A DNA stretch of 64,000 bases from Prevotella bivia DSM 20514 (GCF_000262545.1 NZ_JH660660.1:892975-956974), one strand, 5' to 3'. Counted from the stretch's first letter, positions 1 to 8,344 are shown. A program made the numbers and translations. Notes: generated by a model from the letters alone, not told the origin.

Positions 1-337
1 GATCCTCACCGTGGGTAGGTTCCGAGTTTAATAGTATCATCTTACCTGTTTTTTTGTTGAAGCTAATAGCACTAAGTGTAGCATTAGTATTACCCACTTC
101 GCTCACCGCATAGATAAATTTTCCATTCTGTGAAATCGTGAGGTACGAAGGATTAGTCAGCATAAGGTTGGCTTGCTTGGTAGCAATTCCTGTTTCTTGA
201 TCGAATGAAAAGGAGTAGATACCTTGGCTACCACTGCCTGTATAAGTGCCTACCACCATACTTATGTTATTGCCAGCCCATGCCAAAGTGCTCATAGATG
301 AAGCGAGTAGCATACATAAAATGTTTTTAAATCTCAT
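1..337 (-). CDS. Lactonase family beta-propeller protein, 5' part only
   Basis: The gene starts at the ATG complementary to 335-337 and runs off the left edge, so only about 112 N-terminal residues are visible. They open with a signal peptide (MRFKNILCMLLASSMSTLAWA), so the product is probably periplasmic. Next comes a VGTYTGSGSQGIYSF stretch, typical of the first blade of the seven-bladed 6-phosphogluconolactonase (Pgl/YbhE) family, and then NPSYLTISQNGKFIYAVSE, the blade repeat of that family. In Bacteroidetes, secreted members are usually annotated only as lactonase-family proteins, and the true substrate is unknown. Family assignment is fairly secure; enzymatic function is inference. Confidence 0.75.
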   Translation of the reverse strand, partial: MRFKNILCMLLASSMSTLAWAGNNISMVVGTYTGSGSQGIYSFSFDQETGIATKQANLMLTNPSYLTISQNGKFIYAVSEVGNTNATLSAISFNKKTGKMILLNSEPTHGED

Positions 338-402
338 TGTTTTTTGTTTTTGGTAATGTTATTGTTAGAATAATTAAGTTTATGGCTTTTGAAAATTTGT
401 TG

Positions 403-410
403 CAAAATTA
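403..410 (-). promoter_or_regulatory. Candidate -7 element for the lactonase gene
   Basis: Read on the minus strand this is TAATTTTG, a match to the Bacteroidetes TAnnTTTG consensus. It would give a 5' untranslated region of about 60 bases. No good TTG is seen at the -33 distance, so support is moderate. Confidence 0.4.
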
Positions 411-598
411 GTGAAACTAGATGTTTTTATTGAGGACATAAGCACAAAGCCACTCATTTTTAATTCTTTTTGGCATACGCAAGTTTTTAAGGTAAGTTCA
501 AGTGAATAGTGGTTTGCTCTTTGCTGAATATTATAGTTAATAATTTATAAAAATACTATCTCTCAAAATGCTATCTCTCTTTTCACATCATTAATTAG
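411..598. other. Intergenic stretch, nothing recognised
   Basis: AT-rich sequence between the divergent lactonase and rplM promoters. No reading frame, repeat or convincing hairpin was seen. Confidence 0.5.
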
Positions 599-606
599 TA
601 CCTTTG
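599..606 (+). promoter_or_regulatory. Promoter -7 element of the rplM operon
   Basis: TACCTTTG matches the TAnnTTTG -7 consensus of Bacteroidetes primary sigma factor promoters. It lies 143 bases before rplM, so the transcript would carry a long structured leader. Confidence 0.65.
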
Positions 607-611
607 CAGTC

Positions 612-748
612 CGATTATTATGGGGATTTTCTTAGAATCCCATACGTTACGTGTTAATAACATAGTCTTTGGCCGGGCTATGTGGTTAGGAAAAGCATGT
701 GCGTGAATTAATAAAAACGTTTTTTAGTAGTAAAATTTAATTTTTAAA
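612..748 (+). promoter_or_regulatory. Structured 5' leader of rplM-rpsI
   Basis: Two hairpins lie between the promoter and rplM. One pairs GGGATT (623-628) with AATCCC (636-641). The other pairs ACATAG (660-665) with CTATGT (678-683) around a GC-rich loop. Ribosomal-protein operons are often feedback-controlled through such leaders; that role is inferred here. Confidence 0.5.
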
Positions 749-1213
749 ATGGACACTTTAAGTTACAAGACTATTTCCGTAAACAAGGAAACAGCTAAGA
801 AAGAGTGGGTCGTAGTCGACGCTAGCGAACAAGTAGTTGGTCGCCTTTGCTCTAAAGTAGCTAAATTGCTTCGCGGTAAGTACAAACCAACTTTCACTCC
901 TCATGTAGATTGTGGAGACAATGTTATTATCATTAACGCAGACAAAGTCGTTTTCACAGGTAAGAAAGAAACTGACAAGGTTTACACACGTTACACTGGT
1001 TATCCTGGTGGTCAGCGTTTTAATACTCCTGCACAGCTTCGCAAGCGCGATAACGGTATCGATAAGATGATCCGCCACGCAGTAAAGGGTATGCTACCAA
1101 AGGGTATTTTAGGTCGTCATTTGCTTAATAACCTTTATGTAATTAAGGGTACAGAGCTAAACGGTTTAGAGGCTCAAAAGCCAAAGGCAATTGATATTAA
1201 CCAGTATAAATAA
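749..1213 (+). CDS. rplM: 50S ribosomal protein L13
   Basis: This 154-residue protein has the full L13 layout: an N-terminal KEWVVVDASEQVVGRLCSKVAKLLRGKYKPTF-type core, a GDNVIIINADKVVFTGKK strand, the YTRYTGYPGG loop and a C-terminal MLPKGILGRHLLNNLYV helix. The length is typical of Bacteroidetes L13. It is an early-assembling 23S rRNA-binding protein of the large subunit. rpsI follows after 9 bases, the conserved rplM-rpsI pairing. The start is the ATG downstream of an AT-rich leader without a Shine-Dalgarno site, as usual in this phylum. Confidence 0.98.
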   Translation: MDTLSYKTISVNKETAKKEWVVVDASEQVVGRLCSKVAKLLRGKYKPTFTPHVDCGDNVIIINADKVVFTGKKETDKVYTRYTGYPGGQRFNTPAQLRKRDNGIDKMIRHAVKGMLPKGILGRHLLNNLYVIKGTELNGLEAQKPKAIDINQYK

Positions 1214-1222
1214 TAAAGAAAG

Positions 1223-1609
1223 ATGGAAGTAATAAACGCAATTGGTCGCCGTAAGAGCGCAGTAGCTCGTATTTACCTTTCTGAAGGTACCGGTAAGATC
1301 ACAATTAATAAGAAAGATTTAACTGAATTCTTCCCATCAGCTATTCTACAGTATGTAGTAAAGCAGCCATTGGTATTGCTAGGTGTTGAAGGTCAGTATG
1401 ATATTAAAGTTAATCTTTATGGTGGAGGTTTCACAGGTCAGAGCCAAGCACTTCGCTTAGCGATTGCTCGCGCATTGGTAAAGATTAATGCGGAAGATAA
1501 GAAAGCATTGAAGGCTCAGGGCTTCCTAACTCGCGATAGCCGTGAGGTAGAACGTAAGAAGCCAGGTCAGCCAAAGGCTCGTGCTCACTTCCAGTTCAGC
1601 AAGCGTTAA
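1223..1609 (+). CDS. rpsI: 30S ribosomal protein S9
   Basis: A 128-residue S9 with the IGRRKSAVARIYL N-terminus, the GGGFTGQSQALRLAIARAL central helix and the conserved basic tail ending in QFSKR. The C-terminal arginine of S9 reaches the P-site tRNA in bacterial ribosomes, and it is present here. The gene is co-transcribed with rplM (9-base gap), and a structured region leads on to rpsB. Length and motifs are complete. Confidence 0.98.
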   Translation: MEVINAIGRRKSAVARIYLSEGTGKITINKKDLTEFFPSAILQYVVKQPLVLLGVEGQYDIKVNLYGGGFTGQSQALRLAIARALVKINAEDKKALKAQGFLTRDSREVERKKPGQPKARAHFQFSKR

Positions 1610-1789
1610 TATTTTATGGGCTGCTTAATTTACGAGTAGCTTGTTAAAGGAAAACGCTTGAGTTTAGCATCTAAACTGACGAGATTTCTTATCGGGGAAC
1701 TACCCGCCAGTTGATTCTAACCAAGCTTGGCAAAGCTTATTTGCCACGAAAGAATTAAAAAGAAAGTAAACAAAGAAATTCAAAAGAAA
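1610..1789 (+). promoter_or_regulatory. Structured leader upstream of rpsB
   Basis: The 180-base gap holds a perfect 7-bp hairpin, AGTTTAG (1661-1667) with CTAAACT (1671-1677), the palindrome CCAAGCTTGG (1721-1730), and a second hairpin, GGCAAA (1729-1734) with TTTGCC (1740-1745). The last two overlap and could be alternative folds. No TAnnTTTG promoter was seen. S2 autoregulation through an rpsB leader is known in other bacteria; its operation here is inferred. Confidence 0.55.
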
Positions 1790-2590
1790 ATGTCAAGAAC
1801 AAATTTTGACCAATTATTGCAGGCTGGTTGTCATTTCGGACACCTTCGTCGTAAGTGGAATCCAGCTATGGCTCCTTATATTTTTATGGAGCGTAACGGT
1901 ATTCACATCATTGATCTTCATAAGACTGTAGCTAAGATTGACGAAGCTGCAGAGGCTCTAAAGGGCATCGCTAAGAGCGGCAAGAAGATCTTGTTCGTTG
2001 CTACTAAAAAACAATCTAAGGAAGTTGTAGCCGATAAGGCAGCAGCTGTTAATATGCCATACGTAAACGAGCGTTGGGCTGGCGGTATGCTAACTAACTT
2101 CCCTACGATCCGTAAGGCCGTAAAGAAAATGACGAACATCGACAAGTTAATGAACGATGGTACATTCTCAAACCTATCAAAGCGTGAGCTTCTTCAGATC
2201 TCACGTCAGCGTGCTAAGCTAGAGAAGAACCTTGGTTCAATCTCTGATTTGACACGTCTTCCTTCTGCACTATTCGTTATCGACGTAATGAAGGAACACA
2301 TCGCTGTTAAGGAAGCTAACCGTCTTGGTATCCCTGTGTTTGCTATCGTAGATACAAACTCTGATCCTAAGAATGTAGATTATGTTATCCCTGCTAACGA
2401 CGATGCTAAGGATTCTGTAGAGGTTATCCTATCTGCTTGTTGTGCTGCTATCGCTGAAGGTTTGGAAGAGCGTAAGGCTGAGAAGGCTGACGAGAAAGCT
2501 GCTGCTGAGCAAGCTGAGGTGGCTGCTGAGGCTAAACCAAAGCGTGCTGCTCGCAAAGCAGAAAAGGAAGAGGCACCAGCTGCTGAATAA
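1790..2590 (+). CDS. rpsB: 30S ribosomal protein S2
   Basis: The 266-residue product begins MSRTNFDQLLQAGCHFGHL, the normal start of Bacteroidetes S2, and carries the RKWNPAMAPYIF, NGIHIIDLHKT and NERWAGGMLTNFPTI motifs. A TTG 63 bases upstream is in frame but would place the N-terminus inside leader hairpins and add a lysine-rich extension foreign to the family, so the ATG at 1790 is chosen. The tail from about residue 225 is Ala/Glu/Lys-rich low complexity, common in this group. S2 docks late on the small subunit together with S1. tsf follows after a hairpin. Confidence 0.96.
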   Translation: MSRTNFDQLLQAGCHFGHLRRKWNPAMAPYIFMERNGIHIIDLHKTVAKIDEAAEALKGIAKSGKKILFVATKKQSKEVVADKAAAVNMPYVNERWAGGMLTNFPTIRKAVKKMTNIDKLMNDGTFSNLSKRELLQISRQRAKLEKNLGSISDLTRLPSALFVIDVMKEHIAVKEANRLGIPVFAIVDTNSDPKNVDYVIPANDDAKDSVEVILSACCAAIAEGLEERKAEKADEKAAAEQAEVAAEAKPKRAARKAEKEEAPAAE

Positions 2591-2605
2591 TTAAAAGAGA
2601 CATGT

Positions 2606-2670
2606 GGGCGCTGGTGAGTGCATGACGGTGAGATAATTGCCGCATTAATCATTCACCAACGCCCATTTTT
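2606..2670 (+). terminator. rpsB-tsf intergenic hairpin, attenuator-like
   Basis: GGGCG and TGGTGAGTG (2606-2620) pair with CATTCACCA and CGCCC (2650-2664), apart from one c-a bulge and one wobble, and are followed by ATTTTTAT. It resembles an intrinsic terminator placed between rpsB and tsf, which could lower tsf output or stabilise the upstream message. No separate tsf promoter was recognised. Confidence 0.6.
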
Positions 2671-2699
2671 ATAAAATACTTAAAAGGAGATATTACAAA

Positions 2700-3698
2700 A
2701 TGGCTGTATCTATTGATGATATTAAGAAGCTCCGCGCAATGACAGGAGCTGGGCTTGCAGATGTTAAGAAGGCACTAACTGAGGCTGAAGGCGACTTTGA
2801 TAAGGCTAAGGAGTTGCTTCGTGAGCGTGGTTTGGCTATTGCTGCAAAGCGTTCTGACCGCGAAACATCTAACGGTTGCGTTCTTGTTAAGCAAGAAGGC
2901 GACTTTGCTGCTATGGTAGCTATTAAGTGTGAGACCGACTTCGTTGCTAATGGTGCCGACTTTATAGCACTTGTTAAGGAAATCCTTGACGCTGCTGTAG
3001 CTGCTAAGGTTAAGACACTTGATGAAGTAAAGGCTTTGAAACTTGCTAATGGTGAGGATGCTGCAACAGCTGTTCAGCAGCGTTCTGGTGTAACAGGTGA
3101 GAAGATGGAGCTTGATGGTTACAACTATATGGAAGGTGCAAACGTATCTGTTTACGACCACATGAACAAGCACACTCTTGCTACTATGGTTCAGTTGAGC
3201 GATAGCAATGAGGATGCAGGGCATAAGGTTGCAATGCAGGTAGCTGCTATGAAGCCAGTGGCTCTTGATGAAGCTTCTGTTTCACAGGCACAGAAAGACG
3301 AGGAATATCGTATCGCTGTAGAGAAAACTAAGGAAGAGCAGGTAGAGAAGGCTGTAGTTGCTGCTATTAAGAAGGCTGGTATCAATGCTAACTTGGTAGA
3401 TAGCGACGATCACATTGAGTCAAATATCAACAAGGGTTGGTTGACACGTGAAGAGGCTGACAAGGCTATCGAGATCCGCAAAACAGTAGGTGCTGAAAAG
3501 GCTGCAAACCTTAATCAGAATATGATTGAGAACATTGCTAAGGGTCGTTTGGCTAAGTTCTTCAAGGAGAACTGCTTGGTTGATCAGGAATTCCAGTTCA
3601 CAGAAGGCGATAAGATTAGTGTAGGCGATTGGTTGGAAGCACAGGCTAAGGGCTTGAAGATCACAGATTACAAGCGTTTCTCTCTTGCTGCTGACTAA
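2700..3698 (+). CDS. tsf: Translation elongation factor Ts
   Basis: The 332-residue protein starts MAVSIDDIKKLRAMTGAGLADVKKAL, the UBA-like N-terminal domain, followed by the TDFVAN motif (CETDFVANGADF) that contacts EF-Tu. The later dimerisation and coiled-coil region ends with the FFKENCLVDQEF motif. The length is typical for Bacteroidetes EF-Ts, which is longer than the E. coli protein. EF-Ts is the guanine nucleotide exchange factor that recycles EF-Tu. It follows rpsB as in most bacteria and is closed by a strong intrinsic terminator. Confidence 0.98.
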   Translation: MAVSIDDIKKLRAMTGAGLADVKKALTEAEGDFDKAKELLRERGLAIAAKRSDRETSNGCVLVKQEGDFAAMVAIKCETDFVANGADFIALVKEILDAAVAAKVKTLDEVKALKLANGEDAATAVQQRSGVTGEKMELDGYNYMEGANVSVYDHMNKHTLATMVQLSDSNEDAGHKVAMQVAAMKPVALDEASVSQAQKDEEYRIAVEKTKEEQVEKAVVAAIKKAGINANLVDSDDHIESNINKGWLTREEADKAIEIRKTVGAEKAANLNQNMIENIAKGRLAKFFKENCLVDQEFQFTEGDKISVGDWLEAQAKGLKITDYKRFSLAAD

Positions 3699-3751
3699 TT
3701 CTCGTTAAGCAAAATATAACGAAACAAATCTCTTTTGAGATTGAAATACAT

Positions 3752-3794
3752 GGAGTTATAGGGCATAATGAAAGGCTCCTATAACTCCTTTTTT
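3752..3794 (+). terminator. Intrinsic terminator after tsf
   Basis: GGAGTTATAGG (3752-3762) pairs perfectly with CCTATAACTCC (3778-3788), followed by six Ts. Confidence 0.9.
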
Positions 3795-3814
3795 GTTTAC
3801 TTTAACTTCAAACA

Positions 3815-4432
3815 ATGAAAATATTTGCAGTGGGTATGAACTATCCACAACACAATAAGGTGTTGCATGGGGATAGCTCAAAGACCGAAAATCCAGTTAT
3901 CTTTTTAAAGGCTGACTCGTCTTTGCTGAAGGATCACAAACCTTTCTTTATCCCTGACGATCTTGGGCATATAGAGTATGAAACTGAGGTGGTTGTGCGT
4001 ATCAATAAGCTCGGTAAAACTGTTTCTGAGCGTTTCGCATCGCGTTATTACGATGCGGTAACCGTTGGTATTGATTTCACTGCTCGTGAGCTACAAGCTA
4101 AGTTAAAGGCAAAAGGCTTACCGTGGGAACTTGCTAAAAGCTTTGATGGTGCTGCTGCCCTCGGAGAATGGATCCCAAAAGAGAAGTTCATCGATCTTCA
4201 ACGGCTTCGTTTCCATCTTGACATCAATGGAAATACCGTACAAGAGGGCTGCACGAGTGATATGTTTTATAAAATAGACACGCTCATTAGCTATATTAGC
4301 CAATACTTTACGCTTAAAACAGGGGATATTCTCTTCACGGGTTGCCCTACGGGTTGTGGCCCAGTTCATATTGATGACCATTTAGAAGGCTATATAGAAG
4401 ACCGTAAAGTGCTAGATTTTAATTGTAAATAA
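3815..4432 (+). CDS. Fumarylacetoacetate hydrolase family protein
   Basis: This 205-residue single-domain FAH-family protein has the family landmarks: GMNYPQHNKV near the N-terminus, NPVIFLKADSSLL, the acidic metal-site strand HIEYETEVVV, GIDFTARELQ, and GDILFTGCPTGCGPV near the C-terminus. Short FAH proteins act on beta-dicarbonyl substrates (acylpyruvases, oxaloacetate decarboxylases or tautomerases), and no specific substrate can be read from the sequence. The gene sits 51 bases upstream of ispF in the same direction and may be co-transcribed with it. The family call is firm; the substrate is unknown. Confidence 0.85.
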   Translation: MKIFAVGMNYPQHNKVLHGDSSKTENPVIFLKADSSLLKDHKPFFIPDDLGHIEYETEVVVRINKLGKTVSERFASRYYDAVTVGIDFTARELQAKLKAKGLPWELAKSFDGAAALGEWIPKEKFIDLQRLRFHLDINGNTVQEGCTSDMFYKIDTLISYISQYFTLKTGDILFTGCPTGCGPVHIDDHLEGYIEDRKVLDFNCK

Positions 4433-4483
4433 ACCACCTTTCTGTGCCATTAAAAGCATAGAAATCACATAATACAGCAGCTT

Positions 4484-4957
4484 ATGATACGAGTAGGAAT
4501 GGGATATGACGTTCATCGTTTAGTGGAAGGACGCAAGCTTTTTTTAGGAGGAATACAAATAGAGCATAGCTTAGGCTTGTTAGGACATAGCGATGCTGAT
4601 GTGTTGATACATGCTATTTGTGATGCATTGCTGGGTGCTGCAAATATGCGAGATATAGGGTTTCATTTCCCCGATACGTCAGATGCAACGCTAGATATGG
4701 ACTCAAAGATCATTCTTCGTAAGACTATGGAGCTTATTCAGTCGAAAGGCTACCATTTAGGCAATATTGATGCTACTATCTGTGCTGAACGTCCTAAAAT
4801 AAATCCACATATTACCGCTATGGTAAAGTGTATGGCGGAGGTCATTGGATGCGACGAAGATGCTATTTCTATCAAAGCCACTACTTCCGAAAAAATGGGC
4901 TTCGTAGGTAGAGAGGAGGGCATTGCTGCTTATGCTGTGTGCTTGATTGAAAAGTAA
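4484..4957 (+). CDS. ispF: 2-C-methyl-D-erythritol 2,4-cyclodiphosphate synthase
   Basis: A 157-residue IspF, full length. The metal-binding GYDVHR motif (Asp8, His10) and LLGHSDADVLIHA (His42 region) are present, as are the C-terminal KATTSEKMGFVGREEGIAA substrate-binding motifs. It converts CDP-ME 2-phosphate to the cyclodiphosphate in the MEP isoprenoid pathway. ispD, which acts two steps earlier, lies at 12055-12744 in a different operon. An IS element begins 36 bases after the stop codon and separates ispF from what was probably the next gene of the unit. Confidence 0.97.
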   Translation: MIRVGMGYDVHRLVEGRKLFLGGIQIEHSLGLLGHSDADVLIHAICDALLGAANMRDIGFHFPDTSDATLDMDSKIILRKTMELIQSKGYHLGNIDATICAERPKINPHITAMVKCMAEVIGCDEDAISIKATTSEKMGFVGREEGIAAYAVCLIEK

Positions 4958-4987
4958 ACATTACAATAAAGTATTAACTATTTTTTA

Positions 4988-4992
4988 TTATA
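4988..4992. repeat. Left target-site duplication TTATA
   Basis: TTATA directly abuts the left inverted repeat and recurs as 6595-6599 next to the right one. A 5-bp duplication fits reported IS1380-family insertions. Confidence 0.85.
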
Positions 4993-6594
4993 CCTTAATT
5001 CCGCAGCATAAATTCTTGTAAGAACTCCAAGTGCCTGAGAAACAAAGTTCTCAAAACACTTGGATATGTCAGAAATTTCACCTATCTTAGTGCTGTAAAC
5101 ATAACAAGTAAGCAAATATCTGACATGACAAAGGTAGCAATTAAAAACGAGAATATCACTTCTTTCGGTGGAATTTATCACATTATGGACGTTTTCTCAA
5201 AGTTGGGCTTTGAAAAACTTACCGAATCCGTATTGGGCAAACGTGGAAGTAGCGGCAAGGCATTCAGCCATGGAAGTATTTTCGGCTCTCTCTTCTTCAG
5301 CTACCTTTGTGGTGGAGAATGCCTTGAGGACATCAATGCACTTATAGGGCAGTTCAAGCAGAGACCTGATACGCTGTTACCCGGTGCCGACACTGTGGGG
5401 CGCGGACTAAAGGAGCTTGCTGAAGAGAACATTATTTATAAGAGCGAAACCTCCGACAAGTCGTATAGTTTCAACACGGCAGAGAAGCTGAACACCTTAC
5501 TATTACGGATGATACGGAGAATGGGGCTTATAAAGGTGGGCAGCCATGTTGACCTGGACTTTGACCACCAGTTCGTTCCAGCCCACAAGTTCGATGCTAA
5601 GTATTCTTATAAGCAGGACCTTGGCTATTTTCCTGGTTGGGCTTCCATTGGGGGAATCATAGTCGGAGGTGAGAACCGTGACGGAAACACCAATGTGAAA
5701 TTCCATCAGGAGGACACGCTCCGTCGCATTATGGACCGTGTAACCTCAGAACTTGGTGTGGTAATAGAGCGTTTCCGTGCTGACTGCGGGTCGTTCTCAA
5801 AGGAAATCATCCAAACCGTAGAGCAGCGCTGCAACACGTTCTACATTCGTGCTGCCAACTGCGGCAGTCGCTACGAGAATTTCCAACAGTTGAAGGAATG
5901 GAAAGACGTTGAGGTTGGCTATGAGAAATGCGATGTCACATCCGTCAGCATAGACAGCTTGATAGAAGGAAAGTCATACAGGCTCGTCGTACAGCGTAGT
6001 CCTTTGAAAGGCAAGGATGGCAGTGAGCAGACGGATATGTTCGGAGTAATATACACATACCGCTGTATCCTCACCAACGACTGGGTGTCTACCGAGAAGG
6101 ACATCATTACGTTTTATAATGAACGTGGAGCGGGTGAAAAGAACTTCGACATACAGAACAATGACTTCGGCTGGGCACATCTGCCCTTTTCCTTTATGGC
6201 TGAGAACATGGTTTTCATGATGGTTACCGCCATGCTGAAGAACTTCTATCTCTATCTCGTCCGTCATATCAGCGAAAAGGTCAAGCCATTGAAAAAGACA
6301 AGCAGGCTGAAAGCCTTTATCCTCCATTTTGTCAGCGTGCCAGCAAAATGGGTGAGAACGGGAAGGCAGCACGTTCTGAACCTGTATACAAATAAAACCT
6401 ACTACTTTGAGGTCTTCATTGAATAAACATCACTTCTTTGTGGTTTTAATATTCCCCATTGGTTTGGGTGGGGGATTTTATGCTTAGAAAAGACCCAAGA
6501 AACACCAAAGCACCTCACATCAACATATAGAGTCCCCAAAAGACACCTCAACATATAAAATTTTCTCACAAGAAAAAATACTGCGGAATTAAGG
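4993..6594 (+). mobile_element. Complete IS1380-family insertion sequence, 1602 bp
   Basis: The element is bounded by the 14-bp perfect terminal inverted repeat CCTTAATTCCGCAG (4993-5006) and its complement (6581-6594). An imperfect extension brings the arms to about 30 bp (to 5022 and from 6565). It is flanked by TTATA on both sides and holds one intact transposase gene. Perfect ends, an intact frame and a perfect duplication argue for a recent, possibly active insertion. It lies in the gap between ispF and the EptA-like gene. Confidence 0.93.
5125..6426 (+). CDS. IS1380-family DDE transposase
   Basis: The 433-residue protein matches IS1380-type transposases. The N-terminal KVAIKNENITSFGGIYHIMD motif is typical. 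The likely catalytic acidic residues lie in DLDFDHQ (Asp145/Asp147 region), FRADCGSF (Asp220) and YNERGAGEKNFD (Glu333/Glu338), the last being the family's YxERGxxE-like signature. The frame is uninterrupted and is the only gene of the element. After the stop at 6426 about 150 bases of non-coding sequence reach the right inverted repeat. The GC content is higher than in the EptA-like gene next to it, as expected for an acquired element. Confidence 0.93.
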   Translation: MTKVAIKNENITSFGGIYHIMDVFSKLGFEKLTESVLGKRGSSGKAFSHGSIFGSLFFSYLCGGECLEDINALIGQFKQRPDTLLPGADTVGRGLKELAEENIIYKSETSDKSYSFNTAEKLNTLLLRMIRRMGLIKVGSHVDLDFDHQFVPAHKFDAKYSYKQDLGYFPGWASIGGIIVGGENRDGNTNVKFHQEDTLRRIMDRVTSELGVVIERFRADCGSFSKEIIQTVEQRCNTFYIRAANCGSRYENFQQLKEWKDVEVGYEKCDVTSVSIDSLIEGKSYRLVVQRSPLKGKDGSEQTDMFGVIYTYRCILTNDWVSTEKDIITFYNERGAGEKNFDIQNNDFGWAHLPFSFMAENMVFMMVTAMLKNFYLYLVRHISEKVKPLKKTSRLKAFILHFVSVPAKWVRTGRQHVLNLYTNKTYYFEVFIE

Positions 6595-6599
6595 TTATA
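6595..6599. repeat. Right target-site duplication TTATA
   Basis: Matches 4988-4992. The downstream gene's ATG begins at 6606, only six bases further on. Confidence 0.85.
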
Positions 6600-6605
6600 A
6601 TAATT

Positions 6606-8294
6606 ATGTTACAGCGTTTCTGTATACCATTAAAGATAAAGGGAAAGCAATTTTATGATAGCTATTTGTCTTGCTTTAATAATAAAGTTTTCTTTTATTT
6701 TCTTTTATTGAACTTAATATCTAACTGCTCTTATTTTTATACAGATCGAACATCGATACCCTTATTAATAATGATCTGTTTATCGGTCACAACTTCCATG
6801 ATAGAGGTGGTGCTTTTTCGTGCGTTAGTGCGTTTTAAATGGCTTTCAAAGGCTTATTTGGTCTTGATGAGTGGGGGGCACATCTTTTTGATTTTATGCG
6901 ATTATTTTTGTCTTTTTTACTTTCAAACAACTTTAAATCAAGATAAAATAGATATTATACGAGAGACTAATCCTGTCGAAACTTTAGAGTTTTTACATAC
7001 TTATTTGTCATTTGGGCTTATTATAAGTATTATATTTGGAATTGTTATCCTTGTTTTATTACTAATTCGATTAGCTGCAATTTTATCCTATTTTAGGAAA
7101 TTAAGTATTGTCTTTTCTATTTTATCTTTGTGTGGAGTTGCTGTATGGACTTTTATGGCGTTTAGTTATATATTATTCCATAATGGTTTTTCAATTCCAC
7201 AATATACCTCTATAACTCGTATTTTATATTCTTACAAGATTTCCAAAGATCGTGAAGGGGATATTGTAAAGCTGTGTGCAGTATGTAAAAAAGTAAAAGG
7301 ATCTTCAACGTTTGATGATAAACCAAACGTAATTGTGTTAATAGGAGAATCTTCTTCGGTATATCATTCGGAGTTATTTGGATATGATCATCATACTACT
7401 CCCAAATTAAAGCAACTAGAAAATCAAGGTAGTTTAATCGCTTTTGACGATGTAGTGTCTGTTGATGATCATACACATGGAGTAATGAAGTCGATATTTT
7501 CTTTAGATTCTATGGGTACAGCTTTTGGTAGCACTCCTCTGTTCCCAGCAGTTTATAAGAATAGTATGTATAAAGTGCATTGTTATGACAATCAGTATTT
7601 TGTAGGAGGAATTAATTTTCTTTCTTCTCCTGAATTGTCTAAGATAATGTTCACAGATCGTAATGAGACGAAATTTAGGTATGATGAAGAGCTTATTAAG
7701 AGTATAAAAATAGTAGATAATGCCTCACTTTATGTAGTTCATCTTTTAGGGCAGCATTATACTTATTCTACGAAATATCCTAATTCATGGAACAAATTTA
7801 AGGCTAAAGATTATGACGCTAATCGTTGGAATGAAGATCAGCGAGAGTTGATAGCACAATATGATAATGCCACTTTATATAATGATTTTGTCATTAGCTC
7901 TCTGATCCAAAAGTTTAAGGATACGAACACTATTCTTATTCATTTTTCAGATCATGGCGAAGAAGTTTTTGAAGTACGAGATTACAATGGGCATGGTAAC
8001 GCTTCATTATCTCCAAATTTAAAATACCAAATACGTGTACCATTATTTATCTGGATGTCTGATAGTTATAAAAAGCTTCATAAAGATATTTATGAAAAAG
8101 CTTTAGCGAGTAAGCATGTTCCGATTATAACAGATGATATTTCGCATACAATTCTTGGTATCGGTGGTATTTCGACTAAATGGTATAAATCTTCACGTGA
8201 TTTCTTATCTAATAATTATAATGCTAAAAAGCATAGAATAGTGCTACATACAATAGATTATGATGCTTATAAACCTACAGGAATAAGGAAGTGA
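6606..8294 (+). CDS. EptA/CptA-like phosphoethanolamine transferase (sulfatase fold)
   Basis: This 562-residue protein has about five hydrophobic segments in its first 195 residues, then a periplasmic alkaline-phosphatase/sulfatase-fold domain. Motifs are NVIVLIGESSSVYHSELFGYDHHTTP (nucleophile expected at Ser249, in the position of the EptA Thr), DDHTHGVMKSIFS, and the metal site HFSDHGEEVF...GHGNAS near residues 438-458. Such enzymes transfer phosphoethanolamine to lipid A, core sugars or glycans, and the acceptor is not predictable here. The gene is notably AT-rich. The IS element ends 11 bases before its start codon, so its original promoter or upstream gene contact has been displaced. 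A strong terminator follows. Confidence 0.85.
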   Translation: MLQRFCIPLKIKGKQFYDSYLSCFNNKVFFYFLLLNLISNCSYFYTDRTSIPLLIMICLSVTTSMIEVVLFRALVRFKWLSKAYLVLMSGGHIFLILCDYFCLFYFQTTLNQDKIDIIRETNPVETLEFLHTYLSFGLIISIIFGIVILVLLLIRLAAILSYFRKLSIVFSILSLCGVAVWTFMAFSYILFHNGFSIPQYTSITRILYSYKISKDREGDIVKLCAVCKKVKGSSTFDDKPNVIVLIGESSSVYHSELFGYDHHTTPKLKQLENQGSLIAFDDVVSVDDHTHGVMKSIFSLDSMGTAFGSTPLFPAVYKNSMYKVHCYDNQYFVGGINFLSSPELSKIMFTDRNETKFRYDEELIKSIKIVDNASLYVVHLLGQHYTYSTKYPNSWNKFKAKDYDANRWNEDQRELIAQYDNATLYNDFVISSLIQKFKDTNTILIHFSDHGEEVFEVRDYNGHGNASLSPNLKYQIRVPLFIWMSDSYKKLHKDIYEKALASKHVPIITDDISHTILGIGGISTKWYKSSRDFLSNNYNAKKHRIVLHTIDYDAYKPTGIRK

Positions 8295-8344
8295 TAATTT
8301 TTGATAAGTTTACTTAGCGCGAAAACTTATATATTTTACCCCAA

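Noticed and set aside
1727..1789. N-terminal extension of S2 from a TTG start
   Set aside because: It overlaps leader hairpins and is absent from S2 proteins; the ATG at 1790 gives the standard N-terminus.
5974..6372. Minus-strand 132-residue frame inside the IS element
   Set aside because: It is fully antisense to the intact transposase, with no family features.
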